Shown here piece by piece: positions 51,195-59,613 of a stretch of 64,000 bases of DNA. Under the pieces are notes generated by a model. The model was given only the letters and a program-made list of their open reading frames with translations, ran no database searches and was not told the DNA's origin. Where the stretch lies: contig NZ_JAJGMW010000003.1 in the NCBI RefSeq assembly GCF_020782115.1, forward strand, positions 186,001 to 250,000, in the 5' to 3' direction. Each line of letters opens with the position of its first letter. The stretch's first letter is position 1. Source of the stretch: Leeuwenhoekiella parthenopeia. Lineage in GTDB: Bacteria; Bacteroidota; Bacteroidia; Flavobacteriales; Flavobacteriaceae. The translations under genes were made by a program, and so were the position numbers.

Positions 51195-52793
51195 TTATGC
51201 CGGTGTACGGTATTCTTCAATTTTTACTTCTTTGAAAAAGGCCTCGTAACTCTCGGGATTTTCAATAGTACCCCGTTCAGAGATAATCTTAACGTTGATG
51301 TTTTTGTCATTGGCCCTAAAACGGAAGTCATCGAGGATTTCGATAATATCATGATCCAGATAACGGGTTTTACACACATCAATTTCCAGATACGAATTGG
51401 GCTCCAACTTGTCCAGTTCTTTTAAAATCGCTCCCTTATTGATGAACGTGACCTCTTCGGCAAGAGTCATTTTTACCACTTTTATTCCGGTTTCCTTCTC
51501 ATCGCGAATGTGCAAAAAGTGCGAATTCTGGTAGTTCTTGATTAAAATCACCACGATACCTACTGCAAGGCCCATGCTGATACCAATGAGCAAATCGGTA
51601 AATACAATTCCCAAAACCGTAATCATATAGGGTACCCATTGTTTCCATCCTAAAGAAAACATACGCTTAAGGGTAGACGGTTTTGCCAGTTTAAAACCTA
51701 CTAAAAACAGAATTGCCGCAAGTACCGAAAGCGGAATAAGATTCAAAATGTTTGGCACTAAAATAACCGAAATCAACAACAGAAATCCATGCAGAATAGC
51801 AGACATTTTAGTCTGACCTCCTGACTGAATGTTTGCCGAACTACGCACGATAACCTGGGTCACAGGCAGACCACCTATCATTCCAGAGACGATATTCCCG
51901 GCTCCCTGAGCAAAAAGCTCACGGTTGGTAGGTGTGGTGCGCTTTTTAGGGTCTAATTTGTCTGTCGCCTCTACGCATAAAAGCGTTTCTAAACTGGCAA
52001 CCAGCGCAATCGTAAAGGCTGTAATCCACACCGCTGGCTCACCGATAATAGAGAAATTGGGAAACGTAAACTGCGCGATAAAATCCCCGAAATTTTCTGG
52101 TACCGGTACAGAAACCAAATGCTCCTGCGCAATACCCCATTCTCCTGAATTCTGAGTGACTAAATAATACACAATACCTAAAGCTACTGCAACCAAAGGT
52201 CCTTGAATAAGTTTAAAAAACTTTCCTTTTTTACTGAGCACGACATCCCAAAGTATGAGTATTCCCAGGCCAATAGCCGCTATAAGCGTAGCTCCGGGAC
52301 TTATATTACCTATAATATTTCCCAGTTCTGAAAAGGTATTTTCGCCATCTACCTGAAAGAAACTCCAGTCGCCTTCCGGGTCTGCATCATAGCCAAAGAA
52401 ATGTGGAATTTGCTTAAGAATGATGATGATCCCAATACCGGTAAGCATTCCTTTAATAACCGAAGATGGAAAATAATACCCAATTATACCTGCTCTGAGG
52501 ACGCCAAAAAGCAACTGAATTACACCTCCCAGCACGATAGCTACTAACAGATTTTCATACCCTCCAAGGGTTGTTATTGCCGCAAGAACAATTGCGGTAA
52601 GTCCGGCTGCCGGACCACTAACTCCCAGGCTTGAGCCACTTATGGCTCCCACCACGATACCGCCTACGATACCTGCTATAAGCCCCGAAAATAATGGGGC
52701 TCCGCTCGCCAGCGCGATTCCCAGACAGAGCGGTAAGGCCACAAAGAAGACCACTACTGCTGAAGGGAAATCATTTTTTAAATGTTTAAACAT
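51195..52793 (-). CDS. SulP-family anion transporter with STAS domain (bicarbonate candidate)
   Basis: 532-residue inner-membrane transporter. The membrane domain starts FKHLKNDFPSAVVVFFVALP and contains GVSGPAAGLTAIVLAAI and GNIVSGMIGGLPVTQVIVRS, the hallmarks of SulP. The STAS domain covers about 430-532 (LAEEVTFINKGAILKELDKL, then ARTP-free LDHDIIEILDDFRFRA). It is encoded 104 bases after a beta-carbonic anhydrase, which favours bicarbonate or a related anion as substrate, as for BicA-type transporters (inference). Sulfate remains possible. Confidence 0.9.
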   Translation of the reverse strand: MFKHLKNDFPSAVVVFFVALPLCLGIALASGAPLFSGLIAGIVGGIVVGAISGSSLGVSGPAAGLTAIVLAAITTLGGYENLLVAIVLGGVIQLLFGVLRAGIIGYYFPSSVIKGMLTGIGIIIILKQIPHFFGYDADPEGDWSFFQVDGENTFSELGNIIGNISPGATLIAAIGLGILILWDVVLSKKGKFFKLIQGPLVAVALGIVYYLVTQNSGEWGIAQEHLVSVPVPENFGDFIAQFTFPNFSIIGEPAVWITAFTIALVASLETLLCVEATDKLDPKKRTTPTNRELFAQGAGNIVSGMIGGLPVTQVIVRSSANIQSGGQTKMSAILHGFLLLISVILVPNILNLIPLSVLAAILFLVGFKLAKPSTLKRMFSLGWKQWVPYMITVLGIVFTDLLIGISMGLAVGIVVILIKNYQNSHFLHIRDEKETGIKVVKMTLAEEVTFINKGAILKELDKLEPNSYLEIDVCKTRYLDHDIIEILDDFRFRANDKNINVKIISERGTIENPESYEAFFKEVKIEEYRTPA

Positions 52794-52824
52794 GATGTTT
52801 TGGTTTTAGGTTATTCTAACTATG

Positions 52825-52849
52825 CTGCCGCTTTTCTAAAAGCCGGCAG
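52825..52849. other. Stable hairpin between carbonic anhydrase and SulP genes
   Basis: CTGCCGCTTTT pairs with AAAAGCCGGCAG across a two-base loop, with one bulged base. No T-tract follows on either side, so it is more likely an RNA processing or stability element, or a partial terminator, than a full terminator. Confidence 0.45.
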
Positions 52850-52897
52850 GTCTAATAAAGGTTGATTATTATTGCAGATCAGGACGGGCTTATCGTT

Positions 52898-53530
52898 TTA
52901 AAGAGCATCCAGTCTGTATATTTCCATAATGTTGCGAAGTATATTCTCAAAATCAATATTCAGGTCTATCAACTTCCCGGAATGAATGTCAAACACCCAG
53001 CCGTGAACCGATAACTTACGGGTGCGTATTGCTTTCTGAACATCGGCCGTTTTAATCACGTTCACACACTGTTCCTGAACGTTTAGCTCCACAAATTTTT
53101 TGTAACGCTCTTCCTCATCTTTGATCTCATTGAGTTCGTCTTTATGTATACGGTACACGTCACGTATGTTTCTAAGCCAGGGATTGAGCAGTCCCAGGTC
53201 TGCAGATTGCATTGCGGCCTTTACGCCCCCGCAGTAATAATGCCCGCAAACCACAACGTGCTCTACCTTAAGATGTTCTACGGCATAGTTGATCACAGAC
53301 ATCGAATTAAGGTCGGTATTGGGAACCATATTCGCAATATTGCGGTGTACAAAAACATCCCCGGGGCCCACGCCCATAAGCTCTTCAGAAGATACCCGGC
53401 TGTCACTGCAGCCTATGTACAGTATTTTGGGCGACTGACCCTCAGATAGTTTTTTAAAGTAATTAGGTTCTATACTCAGGCGTTGCTTTACCCACTCTTT
53501 GTTGTTTTCAAAAATCTTTTGAATATCCAT
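52898..53530 (-). CDS. can: Beta-carbonic anhydrase
   Basis: Interconverts CO2 and bicarbonate; 210 residues, cytoplasmic. The zinc site is Cys41 with the Asp43-Arg45 dyad in YIGCSDSRVSSEE, and His97 and Cys100 in CGHYYCGGVKAAM. VHRNIANMVPNTDLNSMSVI is also conserved. It precedes the SulP transporter on the same strand, suggesting a CO2/bicarbonate supply pair. Confidence 0.97.
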   Translation of the reverse strand: MDIQKIFENNKEWVKQRLSIEPNYFKKLSEGQSPKILYIGCSDSRVSSEELMGVGPGDVFVHRNIANMVPNTDLNSMSVINYAVEHLKVEHVVVCGHYYCGGVKAAMQSADLGLLNPWLRNIRDVYRIHKDELNEIKDEEERYKKFVELNVQEQCVNVIKTADVQKAIRTRKLSVHGWVFDIHSGKLIDLNIDFENILRNIMEIYRLDAL

Positions 53531-53628
53531 AATTTAAAATTGGTTGCGGTTGTTTAAAAATAGTGGTAATATATACATCAGCCTCAACCCCACAGGGAGT
53601 TTGGCTACTATGCATGTAAATATTAAAA

Positions 53629-53919
53629 TTAATTATTTTTTGGAGGTGGAGAAATCAAGTCAAGGTAGACCGAATCAGGAACCACTGAAAAATGCAGCGG
53701 TTCGGGAGCAATTACTTCAACGATGTTGAATATGGTGTAGGCTGAGTCTGAATTTTTACTGAACTCATCTTCTGTGTCAAATACACTCCCCAAACCTCGC
53801 TCGTCATCAATACCGTCTAGCATACACCATTTATCCTGATGCTCAAAAGCGCGCACCAAAACCGGAGTGATTAGAAAAATTACAAAAATACTAAGCAGTA
53901 AAAAGGATTTGGTTGTCAA
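53629..53919 (-). CDS. Short exported protein of unknown function
   Basis: 96 residues from a TTG start (53919; no ATG exists upstream in frame). A signal peptide or membrane anchor FLLLSIFVIFLITPVLV is followed by an acidic region (MLDGIDDERGLGSVFDTEDE) and an end rich in Pro and Asn. The N-terminal region carries a 15-base tandem duplication, so the exact start is uncertain. No family recognised. Confidence 0.5.
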   Translation of the reverse strand: MTTKSFLLLSIFVIFLITPVLVRAFEHQDKWCMLDGIDDERGLGSVFDTEDEFSKNSDSAYTIFNIVEVIAPEPLHFSVVPDSVYLDLISPPPKNN

Positions 53920-53954
53920 GGATTTGGTTTTGGCTAAGCCTAGTAAATTTATAA

Positions 53955-53985
53955 AAGTTATATTGAATTACTATCAATATAACTT
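53955..53985 (-). terminator. AT-stem terminator at the end of the bat operon
   Basis: AAGTTATATTGA and TCAATATAACTT form a perfect 12-bp inverted repeat with a 7-base loop (53955-53966 and 53974-53985), starting 6 bases past the batE stop. On the minus strand TTTTATAAATTT follows. The stem is all A-T apart from two pairs, so termination may be partial. Confidence 0.6.
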
Positions 53986-53990
53986 ATTAT

Positions 53991-54800
53991 CTACAAAAGC
54001 TTTATATCAGACACAGGAATCCAACCTTCCTTACCGTCTGCCAATTGAATCATCGCCCAGTTTACATCCTGCTCCAGCACCCGCACCTTTGTACCTTCAT
54101 GCAGGACAAAGCTGCTTTCACCCGCAAGATTAGGGGCGTTTTTTATTTCAGCCTCCGGCGAAAAAATCACAGCAAAAATGCGGTTTCGTTTTTCCGATTG
54201 GGATTGAAAAGCCAAAGTAAGACTCAATAAACCCAGTCCTAAAGCCAGAAAGGAAACCGTAAAAAGGGTGCGCTTTAGGGAAGTGGAAGCTATAAAGTAG
54301 TAAAACAGGAAACTTAGAGTAAATAAGCCCAAAAGCGCTACGGTTAATACCGCCCAGCCATCTACACTGAATAAGCCCAACACTGCGCGATACCATTTTT
54401 TGAAGATATTTTGAGGCAAGGGCGTAATAGCATCTACCGTCATATTCTGGGCAAACTCCAGATTGTTTTTTATTTCCTGATCGTTGGGTTTTAACTGAAG
54501 TGCTTTTTCATAATTATAAATACTGGGAGCTATACGGTTAAGCTTATAGTTCGCGTTTGCCAGATTGTAATAAACGGCTGCAGACTCATAACCGGCATCC
54601 AAAACTTTTTCGTAGTTCTTAATGGCCTCTTCATAATTGTTCTGGGCATATTGAGAATTTCCGGTTTCGAATAACTGTTCCGGGGTCTGGGCGTGTGACA
54701 CAAATGCCACAAACAACACCACAAATGCAAAAATCAGTTGGGTTGCATTGCATCTGAATCCTGAGCTTTTCGGTCTAAAAAATTCTATATTCTTAATCAT
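53991..54800 (-). CDS. batE: BatE: TPR and SH3-like protein of the aerotolerance operon
   Basis: 269 residues. After a signal region ending near VSHAQ come two to three TPR units (EQLFETGNSQYAQNNYEEAI, then AAVYYNLANANYKLNRIAPS). Two transmembrane helices follow (WAVLTVALLGLFTLSFLFYY and a second around LFTVSFLALGLGLLSLTLAF), then a bacterial SH3-like domain (FVLHEGTKVRVLEQDVNWAM, then GKEGWIPVSDIKL). This layout matches BatE. Last gene of the operon, 21 bases after batD. Confidence 0.88.
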   Translation of the reverse strand: MIKNIEFFRPKSSGFRCNATQLIFAFVVLFVAFVSHAQTPEQLFETGNSQYAQNNYEEAIKNYEKVLDAGYESAAVYYNLANANYKLNRIAPSIYNYEKALQLKPNDQEIKNNLEFAQNMTVDAITPLPQNIFKKWYRAVLGLFSVDGWAVLTVALLGLFTLSFLFYYFIASTSLKRTLFTVSFLALGLGLLSLTLAFQSQSEKRNRIFAVIFSPEAEIKNAPNLAGESSFVLHEGTKVRVLEQDVNWAMIQLADGKEGWIPVSDIKLL

Positions 54801-54821
54801 TTTTATAGCGATTTTAAAACC

Positions 54822-56570
54822 TTACAATTGCTTATCTATATCTGAAATAACCTGTGACGCCTGATCGTAATCGTGCTGCATCGCAACACTGCTAGCCGGG
54901 GTATAACGGGCAAATTCACAACTTTCCAACAGTTTGAGGAAGCTTGCCGTAGTTTCTACCGTTACTCCGCGTTCCTGTAATAACTGGCTGATACGCTCTT
55001 TACTCATCTCACTGGTTTGGATATTGAGCCTTGCCTTAAGGTAATTGTGCAAACATTTCTCTAAAGCCAGATAAAACGCGGTCTGATCGCCCAAATTCTT
55101 TTTGGCATCGCCCAGGTATTTGCGCGCCAGTTTATCTGCCTTGCGCAATCTGTTGCCTTTAATGTCATTTTGATATTCACGTCTCTTACGACCAAAAAAT
55201 ATCACCAGCGGAATCAAAAGAACCGGTGTTCCCAGCATACTCCAGAAGATTGTGCTGCCAAAAAAAGATTCCTGATTTTTTGAGATGAGGTTTGCCTCCG
55301 ATTTGATGTAGCTAAATTGCTTCTGAGCCTCAACCGGCACTTTATTGTTGTTTTGTGCCAGAGTAGCAGGGCCATTCTCCACATCAATGATAATTTCATC
55401 GCTGCTCAGGGTTTTGTATTGCTCTGTCGCCGGGTCAAAGTAGGAGAAATTTATAGGCGGAATAGGATAATTCCCCTTTTGCTGAGGCACGATGGTATAA
55501 CGCTGTGCATTTTTACCACTCATCCCATTAACAGAAACCCGAATATCCTGCTCGTTTTCGGGCTCGTAAACTTCCAGAGAACTGGGCAATTTAGGCTTGG
55601 GCAGATTAAACAGTTTCAGGTTGCCATTACCTTTAGCACTTATGGTAAGATCTAGAGCTTCCTGCGCATCCAATTTGGTTTTACTAGCTGTAACGTCAAA
55701 ATCAAAAGTTCCTACGGCTCCGGTAAAGCTTTCAGGTTTTCCGGCTTCAGGAAGGGGCTTCACCTTTACTTTTCGCGTAGGCGCACTCACCTTAATCTGT
55801 GCCGGACGCAGAATGCGCATCCCAAATATATCACGGCGATTGGTAGGAGCTTCCACATTGATATTAAGCGCAAGCGGCTCTATGGTGAGTTCGCCGGTTT
55901 TTTGAGGATACAACAACGTACGTCTTAAAATCACATAGCGATAGGGCTTACCGTTAAAGCTGCCATCGTAAATTTTAAACTGCTTTTCATCAATACTTTG
56001 ATTCCAGAAGTCCGAAAATTTTGGAGCTTCAACCTCATTCCAGCCGGTCACAGATGTTTCTCTGGAAACGTACAATTTGTACACGACCGTAAATGCTTCA
56101 TTGAGATAGGGATCAGATTTTGAAACCTCAGCAACCAAATGCACATTTTCTGCCGCTGCAACCGCAGGATCATTAGGATCTTTGGGTACATCAACGGCTC
56201 CTGTCACAGTAATCTCTACCGGAAGGGTTTTATAGGTAGTACCGTCAATATCAATCTCAGCCTGACCTATTTTTAATTTTCCGGTGGCATTAGGCTGTAA
56301 AAAGTAGGAGAAGGTCTTCGAAAAACTTGCCCTCCCGTTTACCCATTGTTTGCTGATGCTTTGGTTAGGACCACCCACAACGGTAAATCCCTGAAAACTG
56401 GGTGGTCTAAAATTGTCACCATCCTGATTCATCTCAAAATCTACACGCAGACGCTCATTGACTCCAAGCGTCTCTTTACTCACCCGGGCATCAAATTCCA
56501 CCTGAGACCAGGCCGTAAATCCTGAAAAAATCAGGATCAGTAAAAGTTTTAACTGCATCTTCATCATCAT
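54822..56570 (-). CDS. batD: BatD: periplasmic/membrane protein of the aerotolerance operon
   Basis: 582 residues with signal peptide MQLKLLLILIFSGFTAWS after two or three possible Met starts. Immunoglobulin-like beta domains follow (VEFDARVSKETLGVNERLRV, then NEAFTVVYKLYVSRETSVTG, then GKNAQRYTIVPQQKGNYPIP). A transmembrane helix lies near 430-450 (FWSMLGTPVLLIPLVIFFG), with a cytosolic helical C-terminal region (ALEKCLHNYLKARLNIQTSE). This is the BatD architecture. Upstream neighbour batC, downstream batE. Confidence 0.9.
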   Translation of the reverse strand: MMMKMQLKLLLILIFSGFTAWSQVEFDARVSKETLGVNERLRVDFEMNQDGDNFRPPSFQGFTVVGGPNQSISKQWVNGRASFSKTFSYFLQPNATGKLKIGQAEIDIDGTTYKTLPVEITVTGAVDVPKDPNDPAVAAAENVHLVAEVSKSDPYLNEAFTVVYKLYVSRETSVTGWNEVEAPKFSDFWNQSIDEKQFKIYDGSFNGKPYRYVILRRTLLYPQKTGELTIEPLALNINVEAPTNRRDIFGMRILRPAQIKVSAPTRKVKVKPLPEAGKPESFTGAVGTFDFDVTASKTKLDAQEALDLTISAKGNGNLKLFNLPKPKLPSSLEVYEPENEQDIRVSVNGMSGKNAQRYTIVPQQKGNYPIPPINFSYFDPATEQYKTLSSDEIIIDVENGPATLAQNNNKVPVEAQKQFSYIKSEANLISKNQESFFGSTIFWSMLGTPVLLIPLVIFFGRKRREYQNDIKGNRLRKADKLARKYLGDAKKNLGDQTAFYLALEKCLHNYLKARLNIQTSEMSKERISQLLQERGVTVETTASFLKLLESCEFARYTPASSVAMQHDYDQASQVISDIDKQL

Positions 56571-56592
56571 TGCTGCTTTTAACTTAAACTAA

Positions 56593-57438
56593 TTACCAGT
56601 CTTTATCTGTTTTTACTTTGGCACCTTTAACTTTCTCGGCATTTATTTTTTCCTGTACCTTATTTTCTTCATTCTTCATGGCCTCAAGCAAGCTTTTTAC
56701 CTGCTGGGGTGAAAGCTGTCCCTGACCCGGCTGTGGCTTAGGCTGTTCTTTAGGTTTGTCACCGTTTTCTCCTTGATCTTTCTGATCGCCTTCCCCGTCC
56801 TTAGGTTTGCCTTTATCTTCCTCTTTATCCTCGCCTTTGTCGCTCTCTTTGTCTCCGTCACCCTCTTTAGGCTTACCATCATCGCTTTCCTTGTCGTCGC
56901 CTTCTCCATTCTGATCTTTCTGATCCTGGTTTTGGTCCTGATTCTCATCGTCTTTATTATCGTCACCGCCGCCGCCGTTTTTCTCTTCCTCTTTTTTAGC
57001 AAGGGCTAAATTGTAACGGGTCTCGTCATCTGTAGGATCGTTGCGCAAGGCATTTTTATAAGCCTCTACAGCTTTCTTATAATCTTTTTGCTGATAGAAT
57101 GCATTACCCAGGTTATGATAAGCTTTATGCTTCTCTGCTTTGGTTGTGGCTACTTCAGCTGCCTGAAGGTAGCGTGTCATACCCTCATCATACTTTTTGT
57201 TTCGGTAGTAGTTGTTGCCCATATTGTATTTTGCCGCCACATTTCCCGGGTCTTTAGCAACAGCTTTGCGATACGAGGTTTCGGCAGCAGAAAATTCTTT
57301 AGACACAAACTCTTTATTGCCTTCAGCAACAAAATCCTGTGCCTCGAGAATGGCAGGATTGGGTTTTTCGCTTTGCGCGAAAAGACTCCCACTCATCAAT
57401 ACTGTAAAAATTGCTACTAGTTTAATCGCTCTCTTCAT
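56593..57438 (-). CDS. batC: BatC: TPR protein with acidic low-complexity tail
   Basis: I start it at ATG 57438 (MKRAIKLVAIFTVLMSGSLF), giving 281 residues; a longer frame adds 29 residues that overlap the batB end. The signal peptide ends near SLFAQ. TPR units occupy about 30-150 (AETSYRKAVAKDPGNVAAKY, then AVEAYKNALRNDPTDDETRY). The next stretch of about 80 residues is almost wholly Asp, Glu, Lys, Gln and Gly. The C-terminus PQQVKSLLEAMKNEENKVQE is conserved in BatC. Its low-complexity DNA produces long spurious frames on the other strand. Confidence 0.9.
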   Translation of the reverse strand: MKRAIKLVAIFTVLMSGSLFAQSEKPNPAILEAQDFVAEGNKEFVSKEFSAAETSYRKAVAKDPGNVAAKYNMGNNYYRNKKYDEGMTRYLQAAEVATTKAEKHKAYHNLGNAFYQQKDYKKAVEAYKNALRNDPTDDETRYNLALAKKEEEKNGGGGDDNKDDENQDQNQDQKDQNGEGDDKESDDGKPKEGDGDKESDKGEDKEEDKGKPKDGEGDQKDQGENGDKPKEQPKPQPGQGQLSPQQVKSLLEAMKNEENKVQEKINAEKVKGAKVKTDKDW

Positions 57439-57448
57439 CTTCAAAATC

Positions 57449-58498
57449 CTATTTTTCTTTTTTGTTTTCGTTAAATAAGTTGAGTTTACGTACCCAGGCG
57501 GTTTTACGCTCAAGCAGAAACACATCCAAAAATAACAAGAATAATGCCGCGCCTACAAACCACTGAAACTGGTCTTTAAAGTCGGCAAATTGCTTGGCCT
57601 CAAACTCTTTTTTATCCATCTGGCCAAAAGCGGTGCTCATCTTGTCAACCACTTGCTGAGTGCTGTTGCCATCGATGTATTCTCCATTAGCCTCATTGGC
57701 GATTTCCTGCAAGGTTTCAGGATTGAGCTTTGTGATCACCGTCTCGCCTTCCTGATCTTTTTTGTACGACTGCACCACACCATTACGTTTTATGGGAATG
57801 CGCTCTCCGGCTTCGGTACCTACGCCTATGGTAAAAATACGAATGCCCTCTTCCTGTGCAGACTCTGCAATCGCTGCGGCATTACCTGCGTGATCTTCCC
57901 CGTCTGATATGATTACCAAAACCCGGTTGGTCTGTTCGGCATCATCATAATAGGTTTTGGCCAACTCAATAGCGTCTTTGATTGCCGTTCCCTGACTCGA
58001 AAGCATATCGGTATTCATCGCGTTGAGGAACATTTTGGCACTGCTGTAATCGGTCGTGATGGGCAATTGCGGATACGCGCTACCGGCATAGGCGATAATT
58101 CCCACGCGGTCGCTTCCCAGGTTGTTGATGATTTGGGTTACCAGCTGCTTGGCTTTTTCCATACGGCTGGGCGCAATATCTTCGGCATCCATACTTTTAG
58201 ACACGTCAACGGCAAACACCACATCAACTCCCTCTCGTTTTACCGTCTCGAGCTTGGTGCCAATCTTGGGGTTTACCAGCGCAATAGCCATAAGCGCGAT
58301 AGCCAGACAAATCAAAACCAGTTTTAAAACCGGCTTAAAAACCGAGCGCTGTGGGGTAAGGGCACCCAGTAACTCGCGGTTGGCTACAAAGCGTTTTTGC
58401 GCATTGCGTTTCCAGAGGCTTACTGCCAGAAACAGCAGTACCACCACCGGAATGGCAAGCAGGGCCCAAAACCATATTTTTTCTTCCAATAAATACAT
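57449..58498 (-). CDS. batB: BatB: von Willebrand A membrane protein
   Basis: 349 residues with N-terminal transmembrane helices (FWALLAIPVVVLLFLAVSLW and VLICLAIALMAIALVNPKIG). The VWA domain follows with a MIDAS DVSKSMDAEDI, then SSQGTAIKDAIEL and IISDGEDHAGNA, and a C-terminal helix (FVGAALFLLFLDVFLLE). The MIDAS DxSxS is intact. Probably binds a metal-dependent partner in the periplasm. Eleven bases before batC. Confidence 0.93.
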   Translation of the reverse strand: MYLLEEKIWFWALLAIPVVVLLFLAVSLWKRNAQKRFVANRELLGALTPQRSVFKPVLKLVLICLAIALMAIALVNPKIGTKLETVKREGVDVVFAVDVSKSMDAEDIAPSRMEKAKQLVTQIINNLGSDRVGIIAYAGSAYPQLPITTDYSSAKMFLNAMNTDMLSSQGTAIKDAIELAKTYYDDAEQTNRVLVIISDGEDHAGNAAAIAESAQEEGIRIFTIGVGTEAGERIPIKRNGVVQSYKKDQEGETVITKLNPETLQEIANEANGEYIDGNSTQQVVDKMSTAFGQMDKKEFEAKQFADFKDQFQWFVGAALFLLFLDVFLLERKTAWVRKLNLFNENKKEK

Positions 58499-58608
58499 AG
58501 AAGCTTATCTATTATTATTGTTATTATTTATTTTTTCGAATCTGCTTCGATGCCAAATTCAGCTTGTTGCATCATTTGAATTTCACTCAGCAGCCGTTAT
58601 AAAATCTT

Positions 58609-59613
58609 CTACACAAAACTCCTGAAAACCGTGAAGCGCAACAGCAATTCAAACAAAAGCAACAGCCCTGCCAAAATCACCAGCGGACGATACTTTTCTT
58701 CATAATTGGTGTACTTAAACTCTTCGACATCTGTCTTTTCAAGCTTATTGATTTCGGCATAAATCTGCTCCAGTTTTTCGTTATCCGTCGCCCGGAAATA
58801 CAATCCGCCGGTCTCGTCTGCAATCGTTTTGAGCAATTCCTCGTCAATTTCAACCGGGATTCTTCCGTAAATAAAACTTCCGTCAGATCTTATATTTGTG
58901 GGCGAAAGCGCTGTCCCGTTTGTCCCCAGACCTATAGTATACACTTTAATGCCGTATTCCTGAGCAAGCTCACTGGCTATAGCAGGCTCAATAAAACCGG
59001 CGTTATTCACCCCATCGGTCATCAAGATGATCACCTTGCTGATGGCCTTACTATCTTTTAAACGGTTAACCGACGTTGCCAGACCCATCCCGATAGCTGT
59101 ACCGCCTTCAATGATGCTGTTGTACTGTACATCTTCGAGCGAACTCAACACAATGGCTTTATCGCTGGTGATGGGTGTACGCGTATAGCTTTCACCCGCA
59201 TATTCCACCAGACCAATACGATCGTTGGGACGCTGGCGGATAAATTCTGCAGCCACATCCTTTAACGCATCAAGCCTGTTAGGCCGTAAATCACGCGCAA
59301 GCATACTCGCCGAAACGTCAATCGCAATCACGATATCTATACCTCGTGTGGTTTTAGAGCGCGTTGACACATCAACATTACGTGGACGCGCCAGAGCGGT
59401 TATGAGACAGGCCAAAGCGAGTAATCTTAAAATAAAGAGCACGGGCCGCAGCTTTGCCAGCAAACCACTTCCTGCTTTAAAACCTTTGAGGCTCGAAAGT
59501 TTTACCTGTGCCGTGAGTTTATTCCGTTTCAGGAAATACCAGAGCGCAGCAATTGGCAAAGCCAAAAGCAGCCAGAAAAATTCAGGATTTTGAAATTCAA
59601 AATTACTTAACAT
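58609..59613 (-). CDS. batA: BatA: von Willebrand A membrane protein
   Basis: 334 residues with N-terminal helices (FWLLLALPIAALWYFLK and LFILRLLALACLITALA). The VWA domain has MIDAS DVSASMLARDL, EGGTAIGMGLATSVNRL and ILMTDGVNNAG. A final helix (YRPLVILAGLLLLFELLLR) anchors the C-terminus. The start overlaps the end of the preceding BatD-like gene by 11 bases. The 110-base gap to batB carries a tiny frame of no clear meaning. Confidence 0.93.
   Translation of the reverse strand: MLSNFEFQNPEFFWLLLALPIAALWYFLKRNKLTAQVKLSSLKGFKAGSGLLAKLRPVLFILRLLALACLITALARPRNVDVSTRSKTTRGIDIVIAIDVSASMLARDLRPNRLDALKDVAAEFIRQRPNDRIGLVEYAGESYTRTPITSDKAIVLSSLEDVQYNSIIEGGTAIGMGLATSVNRLKDSKAISKVIILMTDGVNNAGFIEPAIASELAQEYGIKVYTIGLGTNGTALSPTNIRSDGSFIYGRIPVEIDEELLKTIADETGGLYFRATDNEKLEQIYAEINKLEKTDVEEFKYTNYEEKYRPLVILAGLLLLFELLLRFTVFRSFV

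Noticed and set aside
56773-57009. Long hydrophobic frame opposite batC
   Set aside because: It is the antisense shadow of the Asp/Glu/Lys-rich low-complexity tail of batC; such codons read as Phe, Leu, Ile and Val on the other strand.
58499-58608. Tiny frame MMQQAEFGIEADSKK between batA and batB
   Set aside because: Only 15 residues, no ribosome site and no conserved features; may be chance in a short spacer.
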